DNA of 64,000 nt from Pinus tabuliformis (GCA_031772625.1 CM062813.1:693604420-693668419); one strand, 5' to 3'; positions 21,741 through 35,864 are shown, counted from the first letter of the stretch. Notes: generated from the letters alone by a model not told the origin. Numbers and translations: made by a program.

Positions 21741-23853
21741 TGAAGCAATTATCTCTAAGGAATAAAATTTACCTAGGATTGAAAAGAAAGTTTTCTTAAA
21801 AAAAAATCTTACAGATTATTCCATTTGCAAGGGTCCCATGTAGGAGAAAATCAACGTGAAATAAGCTTTTTAGGATGAAAGTATTAAAATGCTCAATTCC
21901 AAGACAATGAACCCAAATATAGGGAATATTCATTCTTTTAGTTACATCTCTACTATTGAATAATGAAAATAGCCGTGGGGTATTAAAGATTAACATGCAT
22001 CTGTGAAATAATCTATTTTCTCATGACATAGCTTTGTTGCCAGCAGACCTGTTCAGTACGCCAACAAAGGTATCTCAGTACCATGTATGCATGGACCCAC
22101 TGCCAGTGAGTCTATTTAGTATTCTGATGAGTTTTCACACACTTCCCACATTTTTGTGTTTTCAACTCTCTTTTTCCACCCTTTTGATTAACATATTTGG
22201 AAAATTGCTTTCAACAAATTGGGTGAAGAGAGCGGGGTGGTACAAGAGGTTGCCTTCTTAATGAAATAGATGCGACACTAGTTGAGATTGAACTAACTAA
22301 CCTTTTCTTCATCTATCTAAGTAGAATATTTTATATGTGGAGATGTATGGGAGGGATTCAAAGCAAAGAATGGAAACAATTCATTCCTTTATAAAGATGA
22401 GCTTATACCACATAAGCAAAATCTCAATGTTCCCCATGGTTTGTGGTTAATGTACAAGAATATTTAGGACTTAGTATGAATGAATTTTGGGTAAATAAGA
22501 TTCTATTGTAAGGAAAGAGTAAATATTTCCCCATGTATGCCAACCAATGTTGGGTAAGAAAAAATCTCCCATAGAAATCTTGGTACTATCACTATATCCA
22601 ATTCAAGGTGAAAGTAAAATCAAAACACTAAAAATTGTGAATAAAGAAAGGAAACAAAAACCAAAAAGGAAAGGTAAAATAAAAGCCATGATTGAAAGAA
22701 ACTCAATTAAGGCTACTTATGAAAATGTCTCAATAAAAGAAAAAATATGAGGAGAGGATGTATGTTTTTTTTAAGTTGATACCTTGATAAATTATATCTC
22801 TTAGAGTTATAGATAATTAGGTTTTTTATTCAAACAAAGATTCTAAATGAAGATTACAGTCATGAGAGAAGATGAAGTTAAATAAGATGTACTCCCCTTG
22901 AAAATTTTCTTGTTTCGAAGTTAAACCTGCATGTAAAAAATATAAACGAATTTCTAGTAAAAATAAGGCTTATGGTGATAATAAATGAAAGAAAAAATAG
23001 AGGTTGAGAGACTCCTTGATTTAGCTTATTTGAAATTTGATCAACATCAAAACTACTTCGCCTAATGCAAAAGCTAGCAAATTGAGGAGAACGAATTCCA
23101 AATATCAGTAAGAAGGGGTGCTAGATTTTCAAGGAAATTCTTAAATACCTGCAAAAATAGAACTTTAGATAAGAAAATAATAAAAACAAGGCTGAAACAA
23201 GAATCATAAATAAAATTGTAATAGATGAAAATGAGCATATGAGACTTACCTTAAATAATTTCGCTAATTTTTACCTGAACGATACTGATTTTTTCCAAAA
23301 AGAGGTGACTTTTTCTTTTGATTGTGATGAAAAGTATGAAGAAGCTAACTTTCAACGAAGTTTTCATATGCTTGAGATCATGAACTTATTGAAACTAAAC
23401 TAGAGTGAGCATTAAGCTGGAAAATAATAGTTCATATTCAAGGAATCAAGCATAAAAAATCATTAGAAATAAGAATGAAAACAATGAAAATATGCTAGAT
23501 ATTCTTGGCTTTGTATTGCAGCTGTGATTATTCTGTTTGCTTCTTTGATTTTATATAAGCCCCAGAGTTTTTATAAAATCTCATAAAATCAAGTCAAAGT
23601 CACAAACTATGTAGTATTTTATGTATATATATGGAAATGACCTAGAACTTCACGTAATGAGCATTAGAGTGAAGCGATATATCAAATCACAAGAGAATAA
23701 AAAATTAAATATAAATTAACCATACTCCATTACCTTTGCATATTATGTGTGTCATTATCAATTTGCCACATTAATATGACCGCTTCTTGAGCATGACGAG
23801 TGATGCGATGTAATTTGAACGAGCAACATGTTGACAGGCAAGTGGGCGTTATA
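21741..23853. other. AT-rich stretch, nothing recognised
   Basis: No convincing gene. Short Lys-rich or hydrophobic frames (22,034-22,261; 22,547-22,750) have no family motifs. The last five bases, TTATA, form the left flank of the large LTR element; the right flank at 42,501-42,505 reads TTGTA. Confidence 0.5.
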
Positions 23854-24959
23854 TGTTGAAATTGTAGTGTTGACATTAATGTAAACAAACTCTTGGTGCT
23901 TCGGGTCATATGCATGTGTGATGAGTATTGTGTGATGGATGATTGGTTACATTCTTGTTAGTTGGCATTGATGTCAACATACTTATGACTAGACCTAGTA
24001 GAGGTGATGTTGTGGCCGCTGAGTGGAGATGGATTCCACATGTGTGTTGGTTTGAGGTAGTGGCATGTTATGTTGGAGATGCTGCTGCTGCAGGATGTTG
24101 GAGAGATGCTCATGTTGTCTTGATTGGAGATATTGTTACTGTAGGTGGTTGGAGTGCTGATCTTGGTGTTGAATATGTCTCTACATGTCTTGGAGACATT
24201 GCATATGTTACTACATGTGTGAGATGTGGTTGTTTTTATTGGAGGTGCTTCTACCAGGGATGGAGGTAGTTGTATGACTTGATGCTCATGCTGCAGGAGC
24301 TAGTGATGCTGCTACAGATGTTGTAGATGTTGCTATAGGTGTTAGAGATGTTGTGGTTGCTACTTGAGGAGATGGAGGTGTTGGTCTTGGTGCTAAAGTT
24401 GGCAGAATAGGTCTAGCATGTCACTGACTTGTTCTTGGCCTATTTCATCAGTTGCAGAGGCTTGGAGGAGTGTTGAGGAAATGATGATGATAGTCTAATA
24501 GGTGGCAGAGGTTTTGGACTGAAGGGTGGATGATTTCACTGAGCTTAATCCCCAGTCACATGCTTGCTGAGTCAAGGGAGCGGTTGGAGAGCTCCATTTG
24601 CATGGAGGCAGACCCAAGGGATTGGTTATAGCTCCAGTTGCTCAGAGGGCAATGTTAAGGGAGAGACTGAGGGATTTCATGAGTTTTTCTCCGCATTCCT
24701 CGCGCTACTCAACCAATTTTTGTGTTTTGGCAACTTCCTTGATCAAAACTTTTCAACATATGGTCAGAAAAGTTCGTGGGACGTTGAGAAGTTTATCAAA
24801 GTTGAAAATATCAATTAGGATAATGGAGTTAGTGGTTTATTAGGTCAATGAGCTAAATTTAGATCTAATCTGGCATATGAACAAAGTTGTGATTCCTAAT
24901 AGTTCTGTGTAATTATTGAGTTGAGCACTTGAGTTTATCTTTATATTGGAGAAATCTCA
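23854..24959 (+). repeat. 5' LTR of gag-only element, first part
   Basis: Matches 40,480 to about 41,575 of the 3' LTR. It is interrupted at the duplicated target TCTCA (24,955-24,959). Confidence 0.85.
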
Positions 24960-25388
24960 TGTTAGGATATTCCGACACATAGGAAATAGTTAAGTACAAC
25001 TTGGTCTAGTATAGAGTTAGGTATAGAGTTAGGTAAAGTGTGTTTCTTTACCGTTGTACATTTTGTAACTTACAATCCGACGGTTCATTCTCTCCTCGGT
25101 ATTACCGACACTTGATCCGTGGCTTGACACCCGATTGGTCCATGAGTTCTATTTAAAGCGCATGGAGGGTCATTTGTAGGGTAATCCGTGCATGAGAGAA
25201 ACATATGTAAATTTTCATTCTTTTATTAATAAATTGCCTGAAGTGGCCACGTTGGCTCAGGCCGTGGACTGTTTCCCTCTTTGAGGGTTTTAACCACGTC
25301 AAAATACTGGTGTATTGATCTGCGATCTGGTTGTGAGCGGTGTCCTTTTGGTGTTCTGTCTGAGGAACTTACCCTGTAAATTCCTACA
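24960..25388 (+). repeat. LTR 1 of the tandem copia array
   Basis: 429 bp, TGTTAGG...CCTACA. The 12-bp length difference from LTRs 2 and 3 comes from short direct repeats present in different copy number. A TATA-like TATTTAAAG lies at about 25,152. Confidence 0.9.
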
Positions 25389-26252
25389 TGGTATCAGAGC
25401 TATTTGAGGGCCGCGTCCGTTGGTGATCCAAATCTGAAGCCGGTAGAACTGCATCCGACTGTCGTTTCCTAGATCTGTTGTTTCTGACTGCTTTCAGGCC
25501 GAGAGGACTGCTCTGTTGTGTTTGGAGCATCTGTTCCAGTGAGGAACCCCTTTCGTTTCACGCGAAAAGGTTTCCGGTAGCCCTAGCTGCGTCATTTTTA
25601 AGATCTGGAGGTATACAATGTTTATTTGCAGTTTACTGTTATTTTCTCTCTGTTTATTTCGGCTTCGGTTTATTTAGCCTTTTTATTACCGGATCTATAC
25701 CTTTCGTTTCTGCGTATGCTCTTTGCCCTGCGACTCTGTGCGATCTGGGCAAATCATAAACAGAAAGGAAGAATTTTTCTCATGCGTATGCTCTTTTCCT
25801 TGCACCTTAGGGTGATCTCGGAAAATCAGAAACATTGAGGAAAATATTTAGTTTCTGGCCAAAGCTAACTTCGAGCCATAAGGTTCGTTTTCTTTGCATG
25901 TCCGTGTTGGGTTTTGTGTTTTTTGTTTTGTAGGGAAACCCAAAGGCCCCCCCCCCCCCCCCCCCCCCCCCTCTCTCTCTCTCTCAAATTTTTTGTATAG
26001 ATCAATTGGCTCAAAGCTATTTTAAGAGAGTAGAGGTCTTGGGTCCAAGTCTCCATTTTGTGGGGGCGAACTTTTTCATTTCCGCACATTCCCGCACTTC
26101 GTTGGCAACTTCAACAACTTTTTTTCAAAAAGCCATAACTTCTTCATCTGGAAGCCGTTTTCAGAGCCGTTTTTTTTAAACCAGCCTAATCTTTCGAGAT
26201 CTATCCATTGCAGCACTTATTTTTAGCATCTTTAGCTTCAGTTTCCATTGAA

Positions 26253-29200
26253 ATGGAAAGTCAATACCAAGTTACCCTTGACAGCACCAACTACTTCCAA
26301 TGGTTGGCTTACATTGAGGATTTAATTAGAAGTAAAGGTCTCTACAGAATAGCCTCAGGCCAAGAAAAGAAACTGAAGGATGAAGATAAGGCTGCTAAAT
26401 GGGAAAATAGGCAAGATCAAGCACGTGGACTGATAGGGATGTCTATTTCTCTAGATCTTAGATTCCATATTGCAGAAATTGATACTCCTGATGAAGCAAT
26501 GAAACAAATCAATAAAGTTTTTGGGATTAAAAATGAAATTAGAGCCCATCAACTTGAAAATGAGTTGCTTACATTGGACCCTAATAATTTTTCTTGCATT
26601 GAAGATTTCTTGTCCAAGTTCAAAACCCTTAGATATCTTTTGGAAGGTGTTAAAGTTAAGAAAGAAGATAGTAACCTTATCTATTCTATTCTTACAAAGT
26701 TGGGACCAGCCTACTCTGTGTTTGTTTCCACCTTCCATTCTACAAGAGAAGCCTTCATTTCTCAAGGAACAGACTACAAGCCCCCTTCCTTTGAATCTTT
26801 TTGTGATTCTTTAATAAGAGAACAAGAAAAACTCTTACACCTTGGTCTTCTTAATCTTGGAAACTCTTCCAAGAAAGCGTTAGCCGCCCAGCAGCAACCA
26901 AATTCAAAGAATCCTAAGAAGTCATATCCTAAAAAGAATGGTCCTAAACCAAACAATGGTCCTAAGCAATTTCAGCCCCAAAATGAAAAATCATTTCAAC
27001 AAAATGATAAGACAAATAAAAACAAAGGGAAGAAGACTGATAGACATTGCAATTTTTGTAATTGAGATGGCCACTTAGAATCAAAATGCTTTAAGAAGAT
27101 GGAAGCCTTGGAAGCAGCAATGAAGAAGCATAACATCCATTTGGGGAAATCTTCAACTTCAACTTCATCTTCAGGAATGGCACTTTCTGCATGTGGTTGT
27201 TAAGCATCTCGGTCTGGCTATGCATTAAATGTATCTTCTTCTTCTCATTCTCATGAGTGGCTCATTGATTCTGGAGCTTCTTATCACATGGCCAAAAACA
27301 AAGCCATGTTTTCTTCTTTAAATGATTGTAACACCAAAAATATATATGTTGGTGATGATAGATCTCTTAATGTTGTAGGGACTGGAACTGTTCATCTAGA
27401 CAATGGTCAGTTTAATGATGTATTATGTGTTCCAACCTTATCCTGCAACCTTCTATCTGTATATCAGATAACTCATTCAGGTGAAGGTAAAATCGTTGAA
27501 TTTTCACCTCATAATGTTGTAATCAAGGACTTAAGAGATCCTAAACAGATTTTGGCTACTGGCATTGCTGATGATTCTACAAGGTTGTATAAGTTTCACA
27601 ACTTTGGGTCATCAAATCTTCCCTTAGTATTTGTTGCTCATAACGATGAAGTGATCAAACTTTGGCATGAGCGATTTGGTCACTTAAAATATCGCTCCCT
27701 TCAGCATCTATGTAAAGAAAATATGGTGACAGGTCTTCCTATGGTATCTTGCAGAGATGGTGTTTGTTCCGGATGTGTACTCGGAAAACATCATCGGGAC
27801 AGTTTTGAAAAACGTGCCTCTTGGCACGCCTCAACCCCTTTACAAATTGTTCATACTGATTTATGTGGTCCACTTCCTGTTGTTTCATTCTATGGCTGCA
27901 AGTATTTCTTAACTTTCATTGATGATTTCTCCAGACGCACTTGGGTATACTTCTTAAAACTCAAGAGTGAAGTATTTAACACTTTTTTGGCCTTCAAGGC
28001 CTTTGTTTTTGAAAAACAATCTGGACATCAAATTCTTAAGTTAAGATCTGATAATGGCGAAGAATATGTTAAAAACACATTCATCAACTATTGCACCAAG
28101 AATGGAATTCAAATGCAACATACTGTTCCATATACTCCACAACAAAATGGTGTAGCTGAAAGGAAGAATCGCACCTTAAAGGAAATGGCTAATTGTATGC
28201 TACAATCTAAAGGACTTGGTCTTAGTTTTTGGGCAGAAGCAATTAACTGTGCAAATTACATAATAAATTGCACTCCTACTAAGGCTTTAAAGAATATCAC
28301 TCCAGAAGAAGCATGGAGCTCAATCAAACCAGATGTAAGTCACTTTCGTGTTTTTGGAAGTGAAGCGTGGGCCCATATTCCAGATGAAAAGCATAAAGCT
28401 TTAGAACCTAAGAGTGAAAAATGTACTTTTTTTGGATATTCTGAAGATGTCAAAGGCTATAGACTTATTCCATTTAAGTCCAAAAATGTTATCATTAGAA
28501 GAGATGTAAAATTTGATGAAAATATATCGGCCTGCGAGCCTAGTTCGGTGGTTGTGCCACCTCTCCCTATCTCTTCTACTTTTGAAAACATTTCTTCTTC
28601 AGATGATGAAAGTGAGGATGACAATCCTCCCCCACCATCTCGGGATCCTCCTTCCGCTCCTGAGCTTCCAAAATGGGTTCGTGCTACTTGAGATGCAGCA
28701 GGTGATCTTGCCGGTGATCCTACAGATCAGCGACGCACACGTTCTCAGTTTGAGAGAGCCTCTTCTTCACTGGCTCAAGCTCCAGTAACTTATGATCCAG
28801 ACACCTTTGCAGAAGCTTCAGGCCATCCAGATTGGGAAGCAGCTACGAATGAAGAATATCATTCATTGTTGGCAAATGATACATGGGATCTTGTTCCTTT
28901 ACCAAAGGGATGAAAACTTGTTAGATGCAAATGGGTTTACAGAACCAAGTATGGACCAGATGGGAAAGTTGATAAACATAAAGCTCGTCTTGTTGCTAAG
29001 GGTTTTTCACAGGTTGAAGGCATTGACTACACTGAAACCTTCTCCCCTGTTGCCAAAATGAACTCTATCCGCCTTGTTCTTTCCCTTGCTGCCTCTTTCA
29101 AATGGGAAGTCCATCAGATGGATGTTAAATATGCCTTCTTGCGTGGAGACTTTCATGAAGAAATCTATATGGAACAACCCATTGGCTTCATACAAACAGA

Positions 29201-30332
29201 CTCCAGCCTTGTATGTCGACTTAAGAAATCCCTTTATGGTCTCAAGCAAGCTCCTCGGGCTTGGTATGCCAAAATGGATAGCTTTCTTTTAGAATCTGGC
29301 TTTTCTAGGTGTCATTCTGACAATACTATCTACACCAAGAAAGTGGGCAACTCTCTTATCATCCTTGTTCTTTATGTTGATGATCTTATCCTTACTGGTA
29401 GTGATCCCAACCTTATAAACCATGTGAAGTCTAGCCTTAAAAGGAAATTTGAAATGACAGACTTAGGACACTTACACTATTTTCTCGGTCTTCAAGTCTT
29501 GCAATCCAAGGAGGGTATTTCCCTTTCCCAGTCCAAGTATGCTTGTGATATTCTACGTCATTTTCACATGGAAGACTGTAAGCCAGCCCCTTCTCCCTTT
29601 CAGTCTGGAGTCAAACTTTCAGTCACTTGTACTTCTCCTGAAGTTGATGCTACATTATACCGTCAACTTGTAGGAAAACTCTTGTATCTAACTCATACTC
29701 GTCCTGACCTTTCCTTTGCTGTTGGTCTTGTTGCTCGGTTCATGCAAAACCCCCGTGAAAGTCATTGGAAAGCAGCTAAAAGAATACTTTGTTATGTTCA
29801 AGGTACAGTTCAGTTTGGGATTCATTACAGTGCCGAAGTCGCTCCTCTATTGGTTGGTTTCACTGATTCCGATTGGGCTGGTGACCCTGATGATCGGAAG
29901 TCTACTGCCGGTTGTGTGTTCACTCTTGGTTCAGTACCTATTACATGGGCTTGTAAGAAACAAGCTGCCATTTCTCTTTCATCAGTAGAAGCAGAGTATC
30001 GTGGTGCCGTAGAAGCTAGTAAGGAAGCCTTGTGGCTTCGTGAGATCCTGTCAGAGTTTGGCTTTCAGCAGCAACATCTGACTACACTTTGGTGTGATAA
30101 TCAAAGTGCCATTCTGCTATGTAAAGATCCAGTCCAACATCAGCGCAGCAAACACATTGAACTGCACATGCACTTCTTCAGAAAGCTCATTCATGACCAT
30201 GTTCTTGAAGTGCAATATTGTTCAACAGATGATCAAGTTGCAGACATCTTCACAAAGGCTCTCACAGAGGCGAAGTACACTAAACTTCGATTTATGGTTG
30301 GAGTTCAGGAAGTTGTCACTAAGGGGGGATAG
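26253..30332 (+). pseudogene. Copia gag-pol, array body 1 (fossil)
   Basis: The first ATG with copia Gag sense is at 26,253 (MESQYQV). Gag ends in a Lys/Asn-rich tail and a zinc-knuckle region near 27,040. Protease-like sequence follows near 27,250. The integrase zinc-binding motif HERFGH and catalytic DD-E region follow (HTDLCGP, RSDNG, VAERKNR). Reverse transcriptase has YVDDL near 29,375. RNase H has DSDWAGD near 29,870 and ends KHIELHMHF and beyond. The order is that of Ty1/copia. It is broken, with roughly four interruptions. An 860-bp leader containing a long C-run separates LTR 1 from gag. Confidence 0.9.
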
Positions 30333-30413
30333 GCTCTAGTGCCTCCTTCCTTCTCCTATTGTGTCATATTTGTAAATCCTTCGATCCTATCCCAAGTTGT
30401 TCTTAAGGGGGGA

Positions 30414-30854
30414 TGTTAGGATATTCCGACACATAGGAAATAGTTAAGTACAACTTGGTCTAGTATAGAGTTAGGTAAAGTGTGTTTCTTTACCGTTGTA
30501 CATTTTGTAACTTACAATCCGACGGTCACGATATGTAGTGATCCGACGGTTCATTCTCTCCTCGGTATTACCGACACTTGATCCGTGGCTTGACACCCGA
30601 TTGGTCCATGAGTTCTATTTAAAGCGCATGGAGGGTCATTTGTAGGGTAATCCGTGCATGAGAGAAACATATGTAAATTTTCATTCTTTTATTAATAAAT
30701 TTCCTGAAGTGGCCACGTTGGCTCAGGTCGTGGACTGTTTCCCTCTTTGAGGGTTTTAACCACGTCAAAATACTGGTGTATTGATCTGCGATCTGGTTGT
30801 GAGCAGTGTCCTTTTGGTGTTCTGTCTAAGGAACTTACCCTGTAAATTCCTACA
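30414..30854 (+). repeat. LTR 2 (shared middle LTR) of the tandem array
   Basis: 441 bp. It serves as the 3' LTR of body 1 and the 5' LTR of body 2. It carries a few private substitutions relative to LTRs 1 and 3. Confidence 0.9.
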
Positions 30855-31706
30855 TGGTATCAGAGCTATTTGAGGGCCGTGTCCGTTGGTGATCCAAATC
30901 TGAAGCCGGTAGAACTGCATCCGACTGTCGTTTCCTAGATCTGCTATTTCTGACTGCTTTCGGGCTGAGAGGACTGCTCTGTTGTGTTCGGAGCATCTGT
31001 TCCAGTGAGGAACCCCTTTCGTTTCACGCGAAAAGGTTTCCGGTAGCCCTAGCTGCGTCATTTTTAAGATCTGGAGGTATACAGTGTTTATTTGCAGTTT
31101 ACTGTTATTTTCTCTCTGTTTATTTCGGTTTCGGTTTATTTAGCCTTTTTATTACGGGATCTATACCTTTCGTTTCTGCGTATGCTCTTTGCCCTGCGAC
31201 TCTGTGCGATCTGGGCAAATCAGAAACAGAAAGGAAGATTTTTTCTCATGCGTATGCTCTTTTCCTTGCGCCTTAGGGTGATCTCGGAAAATCAGAAACA
31301 TTGAGGAAAATATTTAGTTTCCGGCCAAAGCTAACTTCGAGCCATAAGGTTCATTTTCTTTGCATGTCCGTGTTGGGTTTTATGTTTTTTGTTTTGTAGG
31401 GAAATGCAAAGGCGCCCCCCCCCCCTCTCTCTCTCTCTCTCAAATTTTTTGTATAGATCAATTGGTTCAAAGCTATTTTAAGAGAGTAGAGGTCTTGGGT
31501 TCAAGTCTCCATTTTGTGGGGGCGAACTTTTTCATTTCCGCACATTCCCGCACTTCGTCGGCAACTTCAACAACTTTTTTTCAAAAAGCCATAACTTCTT
31601 CATCTGGAAGCCGTTTTCAGAGCCGTTTTTTAAACCAGCCTAATTTTTCGAGATCTATCCATTGCAACACTTATTTTCAGCATCTTTAGCTTCAGTTTCC
31701 ATTGAA

Positions 31707-34700
31707 ATGGAAAGTCAATACCAAGTTACCCTTGACAGCACCAACTACTTCCAATGGTTGGCTTACATTGAGGATTTACTTAGAAGTAAAGGTCTCTACA
31801 GAATAGCCTCAGGCCAAGAAAAGAAACCGAAGGATGAAGATAAGGCTACTAAATGGGAAAATAGGCAAGATCAAGCACGTGGACAGATAGGGATGTCTAT
31901 TTCTCTAGATCTTAGATTCCATATTGCAGAAATTGATACTCCTGATGAAGCAATGAAACAAATCAATAAAGTTTTTGGGATTAAAAATGAAATTAGAGCC
32001 CATCAACTTGAAAATGAGTTGCTTACATTGGACCCTAATAATTTTTCTTGCATTGAAGATTTCTTGTCCAAGTTCAAAACCCTTAGATATCTTTTGGAAG
32101 GTGTTAAAGTTAAGAAAGAAGATAGTAACCTTATCTATTCTATTCTTACAAAGTTGGGACCAGCCTACTCTGTGTTTGTTTCCACCTTCCATTCTACAAG
32201 AGAAGCCTTCATTTCTCAAGGAACAGACTACAAGCCCCCTTCCTTTGACTCTTTTTGTGATTCTTTAATAAGAGAACAAGAAAAACTCTTACACCTTGGT
32301 CTTCTTAATCTTGGAAACTCTTCCAAGAAAGCGTTAGCCGCCCAACAACAACCAAATTCAAAGAATCCTAAGAAGTCATATCCTAAAAAGAATGGTCCTA
32401 AACCAAACAAGGGTCCTAAGCAATTTCAGCCCCAAAATGAAAAATCATTTCAACAAAATGATAAGACAAATAAAAACAAAGGGAAGAAGACTGATAGACA
32501 TTGCAATTTTTGTAATCGAGATGGCCACTTAGAATCAAAATGCTTTAAGAAGATGGAAGCCTTGGAAGCAACAATGAAGAAGCATAACATCCATTTGGGG
32601 CAATCTTCAACTTCAACTTCATCTTCAGGAATGGCACTTTCTGCATGTGGTTGTCAAGCATCTCGGTCTGGCTATGCATTAAATGTATCTTCTTCTTCTC
32701 ATTCTCATGAGTGACTCATTGATTTCGGAGCTTCTTATCACATGGCCAAAAACAAAGCCATGTTTTCTTCTTTAAATGATTGTAACACCAAAAATATATA
32801 TGTTGGTGATGATAGATCTCTTAATGTTGTAGGGACTGGAACTGTTCATCTAGACAATGGTCAGTTTAATGATGTATTATGTGTTCCAACCTTATCCTGC
32901 AACCTTCTATCTGTATATCAGATAACTCATTCAGGTGAAGGTAAAATTGTTGAATTTTCACCTTATAATGTTGTAATCAAGGACTTAAGAGATCCTAAAC
33001 AGATTTTGGCTACTGGCATTGCTGATGATTCTACAAGGTTGTATAAGTTTCACAACTTTGGGTCATCAAATCTTCCCTTAGTATTTGTTGTTCATAACGA
33101 TGAAGTGAGCAAACTTTGGCATGAGCGATTTGGTCACTTAAACTATCGCTCCCTTTAGCATCTATGTAAAGAAAATATGGTGACAGGTCTTCCTATGGTA
33201 TCTTGCAGAGATGGTGTTTGTTCCGGATGTGTACTCGGAAAACATCATCGGGACAGTTTTGAAAAACGTGCCTCTTGGCACGCCTCAGCCCCTTTACAGC
33301 TTGTGCATACTGATTTATGTGGTCCACTTCCTGTTGTTTCATTCTCTGGCTGCAAGTATTTCTTAACTTTCATTGATGATTTCTCCAGACGCACTTGGGT
33401 ATACTTCTTAAAACTCAAGAGTGAAGTATTTAACACTTTTTTGGCCTTCAAGGCCTTTGTTGAAAAAGAATCTGGACATCAAATTCTTAAGTTAAGATCT
33501 GATAATGGCGGAGAATATGTTAAAAACACATTCATCAACTATTGCACCGAGAATGGAATTCAAATGCAACATACTGTTCCACATACTCCACAACAAAATG
33601 GTGTAGCTGAAAGGAAGAATCGCACCTTAAAGGAAATGGCTAATTGTATGCTACAATCTAAAGGACTTGGTCTTAGTTTTTGGGCAGAAGCAATTAACTG
33701 TGAAAATTACATAATAAATCGCACTCCTACTAAGGCTTTAAAGAATATCACTCCAGAAGAAGCATGGAGCTCAATCAAACCAGATGTAAGTCACTTTCGT
33801 GTTTTTGGAAGTGAAGCATGGGCCCATATTCCAGATGAAAAGCATAAAGCTTTAGAACCTAAGAGTGAAAAATGTACTTTTTTTGGATATTCTGAAGATG
33901 TCAAAGGCTATAGACTTATTCCATTTAAGTCCAAAAATGTTATCATTAGAAGAGATGTAAAATTTGATGAAAATATATCAGCCTGCGAGCCTAGTCCGGC
34001 GGTTGTGCCACCTCTCCCTATCTCTTCTACTTTTGAAAACATTTCTTCTTCAGATGATGAAAGTGAGGATGATAATCCTCCCCCACCATCTCGGGATCCT
34101 CCTTCCGCTCCTGAGCTTCCAAAATGGGTTCGTGCTACTCGAGATGCAGCAGGTGATCTTGCCGGTGATCCTACAGATCAACGACGCACACGTTCTCAGT
34201 TCGAGAGAGCCTCTTCTTTACTGGCTCAAGCTCCAATAACTTATGATCCAGACACCTTTGCAGAAGCTTCAGACCATCCAGATTGGGAAGCAGCTATGAA
34301 TGAAGAATATCATTCATTTTTGGCAAATGATACATGGGATCTTGTTCCTTTACCAAAGGGACGAAAACTTGTTAGATGCAAATGGGTTTACAGAACCAAG
34401 TATGGACCAGATGGGAAAGTTGATAAACATAAAGCTCGTATTGTTTCTAAGGGTTTTTCACAGGTTGAAGGCATTGACTACGCTGAAACCTTCTCCCCTG
34501 TTGCCAAAATGAACTCTATCCGCCTTGTTCTTTCCCTTGCTGCCTCTTTCAAATGGGAAGTCCATCAGATGGATGTTAAATCTCCCTTCTTGCATGGAGA
34601 CTTGCATGAAGAAATCTATATGGAACAACCCATTGGCTTCATACAAACAGACTCCAGCCTTGTATGTCGACTTAAGAAATCCCTTTATGGTCTCAAGCAA

Positions 34701-35783
34701 GCTCCTCGGGCTTGGTATGCCAAAATGGATAGCTTTCTTTTAGAATCTGGCTTTTCTAGGTGTCATTCTGACAATACTGTCTACACCAAGAAAGTGGGCA
34801 ACTCTCTTATCATCCTTGTTCTTTATGTTGATGATCTTATCCTTACTGGTAGTGATCCCAACCTTATAAACCATGTGAAGTCTAGCCTTAAAAGGAAATT
34901 TGAAATGACAGACTTAGGACACTTACACTATTTTCTCGATCTTCAAGTCTTGCAATCCAAGGAGGGTATTTCCCTTTCCCAGTCCAAGTATGCTTGTGAT
35001 ATTCTACGTCATTTTCACATGGAAGACTGTAAGCCAGCCCCTTCTCCCTTTCAGTCTGGAGTCAAACTTTCAGTCACTTGTACTTCTCCTGAAGTTGATG
35101 CTACATTATACCGTCAACTTGTAGGAAAACTCTTGTATCTAACTCATACTCGTCCTGATCTTTCCTTTGTTGTTGGTCTTGTTGCTCGGTTCATGCAAAA
35201 CCCCCGTGAAAGTCATTGGAAAGCAGCTAAAAGAATACTTCGTTATGTTCGAGGTACAGTTCAGTTTGGGATTCATTACAGTGCCGAAGTCGCTCCTCTA
35301 TTGGTTGGTTTCACTGATTCCGATTGGGCTGGTGACCCTGATGATCGGAAGTCTACTGCCGGTTATGTGTTCACTCTTGGTTCAGGACCTATTACATGGG
35401 CTTGTAAGAAACAAGCTGCCATTTCTCTTTCATCAGCAGAAGCAGAGTATCGTGGTGCCGTAGAAGCTAGTAAGGAAGCCTTGTGGCTTCGTCAGATCCT
35501 GTCAGAGTTTGGCTTTCAGCAGCAGCATCCGACTACACTTTGGTGTGATAATCAAAGTGCCATTCAGCTATGTAGAGATCCAGTCCAACATCAGCGCAAC
35601 AAACACATTGAACTGCACATGCACTTTATCAGAAAGCTCATTCATGACCATGTTCTTGAAGTGCAATATTGTTCAACAGATGATCAAGTTGCATACATCT
35701 TCACAAAGGCTCTCATAGAGGCGAAGTACACTAAACTTCGATTTATGGTTGGAGTTCAGGAAGTTGTCACTAAGGGGGGATAG
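31707..35783 (+). pseudogene. Copia gag-pol, array body 2 (fossil, better preserved)
   Basis: Near-identical to body 1, with about 2% difference by eye. Gag starts at 31,707 and includes the knuckle CNFCNRDGHLESKC near 32,502-32,543. Integrase, reverse transcriptase (YVDDL near 34,827) and RNase H (DSDWAGD near 35,320) form one long open stretch, 33,177-35,783. The whole is broken about two or three times, fewer than body 1. The family order GAG-PR-IN-RT-RH is clear. Confidence 0.9.
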
Positions 35784-35864
35784 GCTCTAGTGCCTCCTTC
35801 CTTCTCCTATTGTGTCATATTTGTAAATCCTTCAATCCTATCCCAAGTTGTTCTTAAGGGGGGA

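Noticed and set aside
22034-22750. Short hydrophobic and Lys-rich frames as small host genes
   Set aside because: No family motif, no promoter or neighbour support, and strong AT bias.
23943-24269. 108-residue frame in an LTR, with a similar 126-residue frame at 40,573-40,953
   Set aside because: The two positions are homologous LTR sequence, so similarity is expected without coding. The text is Gly/Val/Trp-rich from GT-rich DNA and has no motif.
31905-32410. Minus-strand frames opposite the array gag, also at 26,451-26,956
   Set aside because: They are duplicated because the array bodies are duplicated; no motif of their own.
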